From positions 1 to 64,000 of the forward strand of contig NZ_JAIETD010000001.1 of NCBI RefSeq assembly GCF_019745455.1: a DNA stretch of 64,000 nucleotides. Reading direction: 5' to 3'. The position numbers and the translations under genes are program-made. Positions 25,955 to 35,212 of this stretch are shown one piece after another (positions within the stretch are counted from its first letter, which is position 1; each line of letters begins with the position of its first letter). The notes under the pieces are model-generated. The model saw only the letters and a program-made list of their open reading frames with translations. It had not been told where the DNA came from and did no database searches. The DNA comes from Methylobacterium sp. GTDB lineage: Bacteria > Pseudomonadota > Alphaproteobacteria > Rhizobiales > Beijerinckiaceae.

Positions 25955-28093
25955 CTAGACCGATCCTACCGTCCTGAGCCGCGCCCGCGGATGAATCTCC
26001 GCCTGGCTCATCACCGGGGTCTCGCGCCGGAAGCGCTCAATGATCGAGCGCACGAAGGGCCTTGCCTGGACCGAGGTGACGAGAACCGGCATTTCACCGA
26101 TGCGGGCGGCGGCTTCGAAGCGGTCGCGGACGGTGTTGACGAACTCGGTGAGCTTGGAAGGCTGCATCGCGAGGTAGCGCTCGTCGCGCTCGCCGGCGAT
26201 CGATTCGAGGAAGGCCTGCTCCCAGGCCGGCGACAGCGTGATGATCGGCAGCATACCCTGGCCGTCCTGATATTGGGCGCAGATCTGGCGACCGAGGCGG
26301 GCGCGGACGTGCTCGACGATGTCGCGTGGGTTCTTCACGCTGCCGGCAACCTCCGCGATGCCCTCCACGATCGACCCGAGGTCGCGGATCGAGACCCGCT
26401 CGGCGAGGAGGAACTGCAGCACTCGCTGGATCCCGGTCGTGCCGATCTGGCTCGGAACCACTTCCTTGAGCAGCTCCGCATGGTCCTTCGAGAGCTCGCG
26501 AAGCAGCTTCTGCACCTCGACGTGGTTGAGGAGCTCCGAGACATGGGCCTTGATGATTTCGGTCAGGTGGGTCGAGACGACAGTGGCCGCATCGACCACG
26601 GTGTATCCCTTGAGCTGGGCCTGATCCCTCAGAGAGGCATCGATCCACGTCGCCGGCAGGCCGAAGGTCGGCTCCATCATGTGCTGTCCGGGAAGCTGCA
26701 CCTGCCCGCCCATCGGGTCCATCGCCATGAACTGGCCGGGGAAGATCTGGCCGGTGCCGGCCTCGATCTCCTTCACCCGCACGACGTATGAATTGGCGTC
26801 GAGCTGGACGTTGTCGAGGATGCGCACCGAGGGCATCACGAAGCCGAGATCGCCCGCAAGCTGCCGCCGCAGAGCCTTGATCTGATCGGTCAGCCGGTCC
26901 TGCCCCTCGGGGCCGTTGACCATGGCGAGGAGAGCGTAGCCCATCTCGAGCTTGAGGTCGTCGAGCTTGAGGAGGTCCGTCACCGTCTCCTCCTTGGCGG
27001 CCGCCGCGGCGGCCACCGCTGTCGCGTCCATCGGCGCGCCGTCGGCGTCCACCGGGGGCGCCTCGCGGGCGATCTTGGCGATCTTCCAGGCGGCGTAGCC
27101 GGAGCCGCCGGCGAGCGCCAGGAAGGGCAGCATCGGCATGCCGGGCAGGAGCGCGATCAGCACCATCACGCCCGCCGACATGCCGAGCGCCTTCGGGTAG
27201 TTCGCGAGCTGCTTGCCGAGCGCCTTGTCGGCCGAGCCCTTCACGCCCGCCTTCGAGACCAGGATGCCTGCCGCGGTGGAGACGATCAGCGCCGGAACCT
27301 GCGATGCGAGGCCGTCCCCGATGGTGAGTAGCGTGTAGGTCTTGGCAGCCTGCATGAACGGCATGCCCTGCTGGGCGACTCCGATGATGATGCCGCCGAT
27401 GACGTTGATGAAGGTGATGAGCAGGGCGGCGATGGCATCTCCGCGCACGAACTTCGAGGCGCCGTCCATGGCGCCGAAGAACGAGGATTCCTCTTCGAGC
27501 GCCGAGCGCCGAACCTTGGCGACCTTTTCGTCTATGAGGCCGGCCGAGAGGTCGGCATCGATCGCCATCTGCTTTCCGGGCATGGCGTCGAGGGTGAAGC
27601 GGGCCGCGACCTCGGCGATGCGACCCGAGCCCTTCGTGATCACGACGAAGTTCACGATGATCAGGATCGCGAACACGATGAGCCCGATCACGAAGTTTCC
27701 GCCCATCACGAAGTTACCGAAGGCTTCGATGACGTGGCCGGCCGCCGCGGTACCCTCGTGGCCGTGGCCGAGGATGAGGCGCGTAGAGGCAAGGTTAAGG
27801 GCCAGCCGCAGCAGCGTCGCGACGAGCAGCAGGGTCGGGAAGACGGTGAATTCGAGCGGATTGTCGATGAACAGGCCCGTCATCATCATCAGGACCGAGA
27901 TGATGATCGACACGGCGAGCAGAAGGTCGAGCAGGAAGGCCGGCAGCGGGAAGATCAGCACCGTCAGGATGCCCATCACCGCGGCAGCGAAGAACAGATC
28001 GGTGCGCTTCGAGAAGGCATTGAGGTTGGCCCGCGTCGGCATCGCGAAGCGGGTGAACTCGCCGACCCGAGCCGTGTTTGCCGTATCGCTCAT
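25955..28093 (-). CDS. flhA: Flagellar biosynthesis protein FlhA
   Basis: A 712-residue component of the flagellar type III export gate. The N-terminal half has eight membrane helices with the FHIPEP-type signature LLVATLLRLALNLASTRLIL at about 100. The cytosolic half (from about 375) holds the four-subdomain cargo platform, including LDDLKLEMGYALL and TVVDAATVVSTHL. The ATG at 28093 has GGAGG 6 bases upstream; a 7-codon longer start is unlikely. Order: CtrA box, flhA, Tad-like operon on the same strand. Confidence 0.97.
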   Translation of the reverse strand: MSDTANTARVGEFTRFAMPTRANLNAFSKRTDLFFAAAVMGILTVLIFPLPAFLLDLLLAVSIIISVLMMMTGLFIDNPLEFTVFPTLLLVATLLRLALNLASTRLILGHGHEGTAAAGHVIEAFGNFVMGGNFVIGLIVFAILIIVNFVVITKGSGRIAEVAARFTLDAMPGKQMAIDADLSAGLIDEKVAKVRRSALEEESSFFGAMDGASKFVRGDAIAALLITFINVIGGIIIGVAQQGMPFMQAAKTYTLLTIGDGLASQVPALIVSTAAGILVSKAGVKGSADKALGKQLANYPKALGMSAGVMVLIALLPGMPMLPFLALAGGSGYAAWKIAKIAREAPPVDADGAPMDATAVAAAAAAKEETVTDLLKLDDLKLEMGYALLAMVNGPEGQDRLTDQIKALRRQLAGDLGFVMPSVRILDNVQLDANSYVVRVKEIEAGTGQIFPGQFMAMDPMGGQVQLPGQHMMEPTFGLPATWIDASLRDQAQLKGYTVVDAATVVSTHLTEIIKAHVSELLNHVEVQKLLRELSKDHAELLKEVVPSQIGTTGIQRVLQFLLAERVSIRDLGSIVEGIAEVAGSVKNPRDIVEHVRARLGRQICAQYQDGQGMLPIITLSPAWEQAFLESIAGERDERYLAMQPSKLTEFVNTVRDRFEAAARIGEMPVLVTSVQARPFVRSIIERFRRETPVMSQAEIHPRARLRTVGSV

Positions 28094-28160
28094 CGCTGCC
28101 TCCGCCGGACCCACTGCTTTGAGCGAGGTTCGGACTCGGCAAGTTTTGCCGGGTGCAGCG

Positions 28161-28176
28161 TTAGCGAAGGGTTAAC
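28161..28176 (-). promoter_or_regulatory. CtrA-like box upstream of flhA
   Basis: TTAG-N7-TTAAC on the plus strand (TTAG 28161-28164, TTAA 28172-28175, C 28176), one mismatch from the CtrA consensus TTAA-N7-TTAA(C). It lies about 70 bases upstream of the flhA start. With ctrA itself 8 kb away, control of flhA by CtrA is a sound inference. Confidence 0.6.
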
Positions 28177-28268
28177 GTGGGTGGAGATGGTCGCTGGTCA
28201 AGCTGGAACCAAGCACCCGCCGGATTGCTTGAATCGAGAGCAAATTGCCTTGATTCACGGAGTTCGAT

Positions 28269-28610
28269 ATGCGCCTTCCCCTTCTGGTTGCGTCATTTTT
28301 GATCAGCACCAGTGCGGCCTTCGCGCAGACGCCCGCTCCACCTGCACCCGACGCCAAGTCCTCCGATCAGCCCGCGGCGAAGCCGGAAGGCGCTCCTCAC
28401 TCCACGACCGGCAACGTCGGACAACCGCTCGAAACCGGCTCCAACAGCTTCACCGAAGGCCAGGTGAAGGAGCGGTTCTCCAAGATGGGCTTCGGCGAGG
28501 TCAAGGATCTGCGCAAGGACGATTCCGGCATCTGGCGCGGCACCGCTCAGCATGCCGGCAAGGCGGTGACGATCGGCATGGATTACAAAGGCAACGTCGC
28601 CGCGCAATAG
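28269..28610 (+). CDS. Small exported PepSY-like protein
   Basis: A 113-residue periplasmic protein: signal peptide MRLPLLVASFLISTSAAFA, a Pro/Ala linker, and a C-terminal domain of about 60 residues (NSFTEGQVKERFSKMGFGEV, LRKDDSGIWRGTA, VTIGMDYKGNV). The domain follows the PepSY/YpeB-like alpha-beta pattern of many Rhizobiales proteins. No function is known. It is 45 bases upstream of the stress-type protein at 28656, so they may be co-transcribed. Confidence 0.78.
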   Translation: MRLPLLVASFLISTSAAFAQTPAPPAPDAKSSDQPAAKPEGAPHSTTGNVGQPLETGSNSFTEGQVKERFSKMGFGEVKDLRKDDSGIWRGTAQHAGKAVTIGMDYKGNVAAQ

Positions 28611-28655
28611 GTGTTTGGGTTTCCCTTTCCTGAAACCTGATGGAGACATGATCAC

Positions 28656-29246
28656 ATGGCAACCCGTACCATCACCGGTCTTTTCGACGATTACGACGCT
28701 GCGGCACGCGCGGTCGATAACATCGAGGCTGCTGGCGTGCCGCATTCCGACATCAGCATCGTCGCCAACAACGCCGATGACCGACATGCCGCGCGTACTG
28801 GCCCCTCTGGCTATGCCAACGAGCGCAAGGACGATGAGAGCGATTCGGCCGACGGCGCCGGCACCGGCGCGACATTGGGAACGGTGCTCGGTGGGGGCGC
28901 TGGCCTTCTTGCTGGCCTGGGCTTGATGGCTATTCCTGGCGTCGGCCCGGTGGTTGCGGCGGGTTGGCTCGTGGCAACGCTTACCGGCGCTGGAGTCGGC
29001 GCTGCGACCGGCGGGCTTCTGGGCGCCTTGACGGGCGCTGGCCTCAGCGAATCCGAAGCAGAGCATTACGCCGAAGGCGTCCGCCGGGGCGGCACGCTCG
29101 TCACCGTCAGAGCGGACGAGAGCAGGGCCGAGCGTGTCACGTCCCTCCTCTCGCAGCACGGTTCGATCGATCTCGACCACCGGGCTCAAAACTGGCGTGC
29201 CGAAGGCTGGACTGGCGGCACCATCGGCGACGCGCCCCGTCCATAG
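28656..29246 (+). CDS. General stress protein, glycine-zipper membrane type
   Basis: A 196-residue protein in three parts. The N-terminal domain (RTITGLFDDYDAAARAVDNI, with VPHSDISIVANN) resembles the general-stress GSP17M-like fold. The middle (about 65-130) is a hydrophobic glycine-zipper segment (GATLGTVLGGGAGLLAGLGL). The C-terminal domain (SESEAEHYAEGVRRGGTLVTV) repeats the fold. Such proteins are often under EcfG general-stress control in alphaproteobacteria, but I find no convincing EcfG promoter here. Confidence 0.82.
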   Translation: MATRTITGLFDDYDAAARAVDNIEAAGVPHSDISIVANNADDRHAARTGPSGYANERKDDESDSADGAGTGATLGTVLGGGAGLLAGLGLMAIPGVGPVVAAGWLVATLTGAGVGAATGGLLGALTGAGLSESEAEHYAEGVRRGGTLVTVRADESRAERVTSLLSQHGSIDLDHRAQNWRAEGWTGGTIGDAPRP

Positions 29247-29451
29247 ATGCTCGCGCGACCGGCGCGACCGAAATCGACGCTCCGCCGTGGATCGCCGACG
29301 GACCGTCGATCGGCGGGAATGTCGAGGGCAAGGATCGCGAGGCTCGGTTGTCAGAAAACGTGACGCTACTTCTGGCGCTCCACCGCAGCCGGCGGCCATC
29401 GCGGCAGCGCACGATCCGCTCCACTGAGTTTCGCCAGCAGACTGCGTTCTT

Positions 29452-30306
29452 TCAGGTGCTGGCTGCTAGATCAGGCCCCGGACGTGCCGTTCGTTGCCGC
29501 GCTGGAAGCGAGAGGCTGCCTGCATAAGAGGGTTGGCCCAGAGCCGCGAAGGGACCGTTGCGGTAATACAGTGCGTGATGGCCGTAGGTGATGCGTTCCC
29601 CGGAGGACACCAGCACGCATCCGCCGGCCGTCGTCAGAACGTGGTCCCCGGCGGCGGTGTCCCACTCCATTGTGGGCCCGCACCGGACGTAAATGTCGGC
29701 CTCGCCCGAAGCGATCAGGCAGAACTTCAGGGCGGACGACGTGGTCTGCCGATGGCCGACGGCCAAACCGACAAGGCACGCTTCGGTCTCCACATCGCCG
29801 TGACGCCGGCTGACCAGCGCGACGAGACCATCCTTGGGGCGTTCCCGCACGGAAATAGGTCTCGGTGACCCTGGCCTTCCTGCCGCGATTGGCGCTTCGA
29901 ACGCTTCGACACCGGCACTCCAGACGCGTCTGAGCCCAGGTGCCGCGAGGGCGGCGGCCACTGGACGGTCGCCCTCGATCAGGCCGATATTGACCGAGTA
30001 GTCGGCATTGCCCGCTAGGAAGTCCTTCGTGCCGTCGAGGGGATCGACCAGGAAGAACAGGTCAGCTGGTCGCCGGTCATGTGCCGTCTCCTCAGCAACG
30101 ACCGGGATGCCCGGCCAATGCTTTGCGAGGCCTGCCAAAATCAGTGATTCGGATGCGTGATCGGCGAGGCTCGCCGGGCTACCATCGGGCTTGATGACGT
30201 GGGGGCAATCGCCGCCGTGGTAAGCGCGCAGCACCTCGCCAGCCTCGCAGGCGATTTCGGCGAGGATGACGGCGATACGCTCGCGCTCGTCTCGGGAGAG
30301 TGTCAT
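29452..30306 (-). CDS. cysQ: 3'(2'),5'-bisphosphate nucleotidase
   Basis: A 284-residue inositol-monophosphatase-family enzyme that hydrolyses PAP to AMP in sulfate assimilation. Metal-binding motifs are VVAEET (Glu), LVDPLDGTKDFL (D-P-L-D-G-T) and the C-terminal TMEWDTAAGDHVL (W-D-x-A-A-G-D), in that order. The ATG at 30306 gives the usual N-terminus MTLSRDERERI. It is divergent from chpT. No sulfur genes are nearby. Confidence 0.93.
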   Translation of the reverse strand: MTLSRDERERIAVILAEIACEAGEVLRAYHGGDCPHVIKPDGSPASLADHASESLILAGLAKHWPGIPVVAEETAHDRRPADLFFLVDPLDGTKDFLAGNADYSVNIGLIEGDRPVAAALAAPGLRRVWSAGVEAFEAPIAAGRPGSPRPISVRERPKDGLVALVSRRHGDVETEACLVGLAVGHRQTTSSALKFCLIASGEADIYVRCGPTMEWDTAAGDHVLTTAGGCVLVSSGERITYGHHALYYRNGPFAALGQPSYAGSLSLPARQRTARPGPDLAAST

Positions 30307-30389
30307 AGGATGGACATGGTAGCGGCCGGGCCTGTTGTCGACCGGAAGGTCCTCGCCGTCCAGCCGCTTTTCAAAGCACCATGTGACGG

Positions 30390-30404
30390 TTATCCGTGCG
30401 TTAA
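30390..30404 (+). promoter_or_regulatory. CtrA-like box upstream of chpT
   Basis: TTAT-N7-TTAA (TTAT 30390-30393, TTAA 30401-30404), one mismatch from the CtrA consensus. It lies about 95 bases before the chosen chpT start and 85 bases from the cysQ start. It would let CtrA control the gene for its own phosphodonor. Confidence 0.55.
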
Positions 30405-30497
30405 GACGTCGCCGACATGACGGACATGGAGACGCCGGTTCGTCCATCGAGGGAAGTCCTCGGTTTCCAAGACCCTGATTCCAGCGCGGAGCGCGCC

Positions 30498-31208
30498 ATG
30501 ACCTCCACTACCCTCGATGCCCTCGACCTTTCGGCTCTGTTGTGCTCGCGCGTCTGCCACGACGTCATCAGCCCAGTAGGAGCTATCGTGAACGGGTTGG
30601 AGGTGCTGGAGGACGAGAGTGACGCCTCGATGCGGGAATTTGCCCTCGACTTGATCCGCAAGAGCGCGCGTCAAGCCTCTGCGCGGCTTCAGTTCGTCCG
30701 CATCGCTTTCGGCGCCGCTGGTTCGGCGGGTGCCTCGATCGATCTCGCCGACGCCGAGAAGGTCTCGCGCGGCATGTTCGGGGACGAGAAGACGCAACTC
30801 ACCTGGAGCGCGCCGCAGGCCCTCTACCCGAAGAACAAGGTCAAGCTGCTTCTCAACCTCGTGATGATCGCCACTGGCGCGATCCCACGGGGCGGCGTCC
30901 TCGACGTCCAGGTCTCCGGTGACGGCGAAGCGCCGTTGATCGTGCTGCGCGCGAAAGGCTCGCATGCCCGTATCCCGCCGCATGTGGAATCGCTGATCGC
31001 GGGCGAGCCGGAGCACGGCGTCGACGCACACGGCATCCTTGCCTACTACGCGGGCCTCGTCGCACGGGCGGCCGCGATGGACGTCCGTTTCAGCATCGAC
31101 GGCGACACCGTCACCATCCGCTCCGAGTCGAGCGGCGCAGCCCCCACGGATGAGCCGATCATCGGTGTACCGCTAAACGTTGGGTCGTCAGACACCGCCC
31201 TCGCCTGA
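30498..31208 (+). CDS. chpT: Histidine phosphotransferase ChpT
   Basis: A 236-residue pseudo-kinase-type phosphotransferase that passes phosphate from CckA to CtrA and CpdR. The N-terminal dimer helix carries the phospho-His in LLCSRVCHDVISPVGAIVNG (H21 from this start). The C-terminal Bergerat-like domain is degenerate, as expected for ChpT, with no ATP-binding G boxes. The start at 30498 is chosen for its upstream GGAG and fit to family length; an in-frame ATG at 30417 would add 27 residues. It completes the output branch of the CtrA pathway in this window. Confidence 0.93.
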   Translation: MTSTTLDALDLSALLCSRVCHDVISPVGAIVNGLEVLEDESDASMREFALDLIRKSARQASARLQFVRIAFGAAGSAGASIDLADAEKVSRGMFGDEKTQLTWSAPQALYPKNKVKLLLNLVMIATGAIPRGGVLDVQVSGDGEAPLIVLRAKGSHARIPPHVESLIAGEPEHGVDAHGILAYYAGLVARAAAMDVRFSIDGDTVTIRSESSGAAPTDEPIIGVPLNVGSSDTALA

Positions 31209-31589
31209 TTCAATTGCACGGTCGAGACCGATCTCGGGTCGAGACTTGGCGGCCCACGAGATCCAGCATCCGTGAGCACGGGTCGAACTGGAGCTTGGCC
31301 TGAGGGCAGGCATCCATCCCCTTTTCGTTTCCGCATTTCGCAAGAGCTGTTTCGTTCAGACGGTAGCGGTGGCAGGTCGTACGACAAGGCGCGCAGTGGT
31401 GCGCGTCGAATGATTCCTCGCCTCAGTACTACACAAAAATTATGAATGCATATTTAGTATGAAATATTAGACAGACAGCTATAAAGGCGAATTTATATAT
31501 TATTTATTTGATTTTTTAGCCGCCGAAATCGAAATAATTAAAATTAATAGGATTGTGATTATTTCGCGCCAAGCAGCGCGCGAGGAGTC
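31209..31589. other. Gene-free region with a strongly AT-rich block (about 31430-31562)
   Basis: About 380 bases between chpT and the GGDEF-EAL gene. The last 130 bases are strikingly A+T-rich against a very GC-rich background, with runs such as TTATATATTATTTATTTG. No gene is seen. The block ends right before the GGDEF-EAL start and must contain its promoter; AT-rich upstream DNA of this kind is a typical target for nucleoid-associated silencers such as MucR/Ros. Confidence 0.6.
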
Positions 31590-33953
31590 ATGGCCGTCAT
31601 GTCTACGGATGGATTGAATACAAAGTCTTTCTGGATTGAGGCTGTACGGTTCGACTCTCCGATGATGGCTCTCGACGACAGGATTTTGAACAAACAGGTA
31701 GAAACACTGTATGGCCCAATCCGATCCCTCGTAATCGGCGCTCTTACGGGCATCTTTGTCGGCATGGTGGTCACTATCCACACCGGCAGTCCTTTCCTCG
31801 CAGCATTCGTCGTGATCTCGACGGTGGTGGTAGCCGGGCGTCTACTGCTGGTGCGCGCCTATCAAGCTGCCAGGGCTCAAGACCGCGTCAGCAGCGCGGC
31901 CGAAAAGTGGGAGAAGCGCTACCGGAACGGTGCTTGGATCCACGCTTCGACGGTCGGCGGCTTTGCTCTTGCGACCTTTCTGATCAGCGATCACGCAGTG
32001 GACCACCTCGTTACCATCGCACAGGTATGCGGGTATACTTCAGGGGTATCGGCCAGGAACGCCGGGCGCCGCACCATTGCCACCGGCCAGCTCGTGCTCA
32101 TCCTCACCCCCGTGATCGTGGGTGCGGCGCTGATGGCGGAGCCGATGTACTGGGCGCTGGCCCTTCTCATCCTTCTCTACATGGCCGCTGCCCTCGAGAT
32201 CGTCCGGTACCATCATGCGAACAACCTGCGGCTTCTTTTGCTGAACGATGAGAAGAGTGCGCTCGCGGTCGAACTGGCCCTCCAGAACGAGCGCTTCGAC
32301 GTCGCGCTGAGCAACATGTCGCACGCCCTCTGCATGGTCGATGCCGAGAAGCGGTTCGTGGTGGCCAATGATCGCTTCTGCGAGATGTTCAGCCTCCACC
32401 CTGATCACGTGCATGGCACGCACATCCGCGACATCGTCCAGCGGGCGTCGGATCTTCTGACCGGGAGCATCAGAGAGGCCGAGGAGATCACCGCGCATTT
32501 CGAGGAGCGTCTCAACAGCCGGAAGCCGTCCTCGTCGATCCTCCATCTCGCCGATGGCCGTATCGTGTCTCTTTCGCAGCAGCCGATCAGCGGCGGCGGC
32601 AACGTCGTCATCATGGAGGATGTCACCGAGCGTCAGACGTCCGAAGAGCGAGTGGCGCACATGGCCACTCACGATGCGCTCACAGATCTTCCCAACCGCA
32701 TTCTCTTCCGTACTCGGCTCAACGAGCATCTCGCCGGCGGCGTGAACGACGGCAAAACCGTGGCCGTTCTCATGCTCGACCTCGATCGCTTCAAAGCCGT
32801 CAACGACGGGTTCGGTCACCCAGCCGGGGACGAATTGCTGCGACAGGTTGCGCTTCGCCTGCGGGGTGCGATTGGCGAGCATGATACCGTCGCTCGTCTT
32901 GGCGGTGACGAATTCGTCATCCTTGCTGCCCAGACGACCCGCCCCGCAATCCTCGAATTCAGCGCGCGGCTCATCGAATGCCTGTCCGAACCCTACGAAC
33001 TCGACGGGCAGACCGTCGAGGTCGGAGCCAGCATGGGTGCGGCCTTCGCGCCGGACGATGGGCTGGTCCCCGAGGATCTGCTCAAGAAGGCCGATCTTGC
33101 CCTCTATCAGGCCAAGGCCGACGGGCGTGGCGCGCTTCGATGCTTCTTGCCAAGGATGAACGAGACGCTTCAGGCCCGGATCCGCCTGGAGCACGACCTG
33201 CGGCTGGCAATGGAACGACAGGAGTTCGTTCTCCATTATCAGCCCCAGGTCGATCTCCTCACAGGGCGTATCGCCGGCGTCGAGGCGCTCCTGCGCTGGG
33301 AACATCCGATCCGCGGTTGCGTCAGCCCTGCCGACTTCATTCCTTTGGCGGAGGAGACGGGGATCATCATCCCGCTTGGAGCCTGGGTGCTTCGTCAAGC
33401 CTGTCGCGACGCGGCTACGTGGCCCGGCGACGTCCCGGTGGCAGCTAATCTCTCGCCGGTCCAGTTCCGCGGAAACGACCTCGTCCCGACCGTCATGGAC
33501 GCGCTTGCCGCATCGGGCCTCGCCCCGGGCCGTCTCGAACTCGAGATCACGGAGTCGACGTTGCTGGTCAACACGCAGACGACGATGGAAGCCCTGCATC
33601 GGCTTCGCGAGTTCGGCATCCGTGTCGCCATGGATGATTTCGGCATCGGCTACTCGTCGCTCGCCTATCTGCGCTCCTTTCCGTTCGACAAGATCAAGAT
33701 CGACCGGTCGTTCGTGACCGAGATCGATACGAGCGAAGACTGCGCCGCGATCATCCGCGCCGTCGCTGGTCTCGGCCACAGCCTCGGCGTCGTCACCACA
33801 GCCGAAGGGGTGGAAACCAGCGAACAGCACGATCTCGTGGTCAGCGAGGGCTGCACGCAAATGCAGGGCTATTACTTCAGCCCTCCTCGCCCGCTGCCCG
33901 AGATCGTCGCCATGCTGCAGGCTCAAACCGCTGCAGAGCAGTTGGCTGCTTGA
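31590..33953 (+). CDS. Membrane PAS-GGDEF-EAL cyclic-di-GMP protein
   Basis: A 787-residue bifunctional-looking c-di-GMP protein. About 5 membrane helices occupy residues 45-215, a PAS domain about 235-350 (NMSHALCMVDAEKRFVVAND), a GGDEF domain about 365-520 with an intact active site RLGGDEF (G438-F442), and an EAL domain about 540-780 with E565-A-L-L and FPFDKIKIDRSF. Both catalytic signatures are intact, so synthesis, hydrolysis or either under control is possible. It follows ctrA-regulon genes, in keeping with the motile-sessile switch. An AT-rich upstream region marks its promoter. Confidence 0.95.
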   Translation: MAVMSTDGLNTKSFWIEAVRFDSPMMALDDRILNKQVETLYGPIRSLVIGALTGIFVGMVVTIHTGSPFLAAFVVISTVVVAGRLLLVRAYQAARAQDRVSSAAEKWEKRYRNGAWIHASTVGGFALATFLISDHAVDHLVTIAQVCGYTSGVSARNAGRRTIATGQLVLILTPVIVGAALMAEPMYWALALLILLYMAAALEIVRYHHANNLRLLLLNDEKSALAVELALQNERFDVALSNMSHALCMVDAEKRFVVANDRFCEMFSLHPDHVHGTHIRDIVQRASDLLTGSIREAEEITAHFEERLNSRKPSSSILHLADGRIVSLSQQPISGGGNVVIMEDVTERQTSEERVAHMATHDALTDLPNRILFRTRLNEHLAGGVNDGKTVAVLMLDLDRFKAVNDGFGHPAGDELLRQVALRLRGAIGEHDTVARLGGDEFVILAAQTTRPAILEFSARLIECLSEPYELDGQTVEVGASMGAAFAPDDGLVPEDLLKKADLALYQAKADGRGALRCFLPRMNETLQARIRLEHDLRLAMERQEFVLHYQPQVDLLTGRIAGVEALLRWEHPIRGCVSPADFIPLAEETGIIIPLGAWVLRQACRDAATWPGDVPVAANLSPVQFRGNDLVPTVMDALAASGLAPGRLELEITESTLLVNTQTTMEALHRLREFGIRVAMDDFGIGYSSLAYLRSFPFDKIKIDRSFVTEIDTSEDCAAIIRAVAGLGHSLGVVTTAEGVETSEQHDLVVSEGCTQMQGYYFSPPRPLPEIVAMLQAQTAAEQLAA

Positions 33954-33983
33954 ACTGGCTGCCAGAGGGAGAGGATCGGCCCG

Positions 33984-35201
33984 CTACCAGGGATCACCGG
34001 CCGGCAGCGGCGGCAGACCGAGATGGCGCGCCAGCGTCGCGCCGATATCGGCGAAGGTCTCCCGGCGGCCGATTGGCCCGGAACGGATATCGGGCCCAAA
34101 GACGAGGATCGGGACCTGCTCGCGGGTATGCTCGGTGCCTGTCCAGGTCGGATCGTTGCCGTGGTCGGCGGTGACGATGCAGAGATCGCCCGCGCCGAGG
34201 ATATCCAGGATCTCCGGAACCCGGGTGTCGAAGGCTTCCAATTCCGCGGCATAGCCCGGCACGTCGCGTCGGTGCCCGTGCTCGGTGTCGAAATCGACGA
34301 GGTTGACGAAGACGAGGCCGCCCTCGGTCAGGTGGTCGAATGCCTGGAGCGCCGCATCGAGGCAGGCAGCATTGCCGGCCGCCTTGATCTCGCGGCCGGT
34401 GCCGCGATGGGCGAAGATGTCGCCGACCTTGCCGACGCTGACGACGTTTCGGCCTGCCGCAGTGAGGCGATCGAGCAGCGTCTCCTCTGGAGGCGGAGTC
34501 GCGTAGTCCTTACGGTTGCCGGTCCGCCGAAAGCCTTCAGCCTCGGAGCCGACGAAGGGCCGGGCGATGACGCGGCCGATGCGGTAGGGGTCGCAGAGAT
34601 CGCGGGCGATCCGGCACAAGCCGTAGAGCCGCTCCAGGCCGAACGCCTCCTCATGCGCGGCGATCTGGAAGACGCTGTCGGCCGAGGTGTAGCAGATCGG
34701 TTTTCCAGTCCGGATGTGCTCGTCGCCGAAGCGGTCGATGATCGCAGTGCCCGAGGCGTGGCAATCTCCGAGGATGCCGGGGAGACTTCCGGCGGCGATC
34801 AGATTGCGGGTCAGCTCGGCCGGGAAGGCAGGTTTGGCATCAAGGAAATAGCCCCATGCCTCCTGCACCGGCAGGCCGGCGATCTCCCAATGGCCGGAAG
34901 GTGTATCCTTGCCCGCCGCCGTCTCGACGGCATGGCCGTAGGCGCCGCCGACGTCGCCGACGGGTTCGAGGCTCGGCGGCAGACGGCCGCTGGATCCCCG
35001 CGCTGCCAGACCTAGCCCCAGGGCGGTGAGATTCGGGACGCGAAGCGGGCCTGCGCGAAGGCCATCGCGATCTCCCCGTCCCTCGGCGCAGGCTTCAGCG
35101 ATGTGGCCAAGCGTGTCGGCCCCGGCATCGCCGTAGGCGGCGGCGTCAGGCGCGCCACCGATGCCGACGGAATCGAGCACGATGAGGAGGGCACGAGCCA
35201 T
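33984..35201 (-). CDS. deoB: Phosphopentomutase
   Basis: A 405-residue alkaline-phosphatase-superfamily enzyme that interconverts (deoxy)ribose 1- and 5-phosphate in nucleoside salvage. Motifs: N-terminal [15 protein letters not shown] (metal Asp), [13 protein letters not shown] (phosphoacceptor Thr), [15 protein letters not shown] and [13 protein letters not shown]. Length is normal. It is co-directional with yejF, 11 bases after its stop, so they form an operon. The pairing with a peptide transporter ATPase has no obvious metabolic logic. Confidence 0.96.
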   Translation of the reverse strand: MARALLIVLDSVGIGGAPDAAAYGDAGADTLGHIAEACAEGRGDRDGLRAGPLRVPNLTALGLGLAARGSSGRLPPSLEPVGDVGGAYGHAVETAAGKDTPSGHWEIAGLPVQEAWGYFLDAKPAFPAELTRNLIAAGSLPGILGDCHASGTAIIDRFGDEHIRTGKPICYTSADSVFQIAAHEEAFGLERLYGLCRIARDLCDPYRIGRVIARPFVGSEAEGFRRTGNRKDYATPPPEETLLDRLTAAGRNVVSVGKVGDIFAHRGTGREIKAAGNAACLDAALQAFDHLTEGGLVFVNLVDFDTEHGHRRDVPGYAAELEAFDTRVPEILDILGAGDLCIVTADHGNDPTWTGTEHTREQVPILVFGPDIRSGPIGRRETFADIGATLARHLGLPPLPAGDPW

Positions 35202-35212
35202 GTCGGCGCTCC

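Noticed and set aside
25753..25977. Plus-strand frame of about 74 codons between flhA and the Tad-like operon
   Set aside because: No homology-like features, and it overlaps the flhA end antisense.
28205..28230. Possible EcfG stress promoter (GGAAC-N17-GCTT) before the small exported protein
   Set aside because: The -10 element should read CGTT; GCTT is too poor a match to support the claim.
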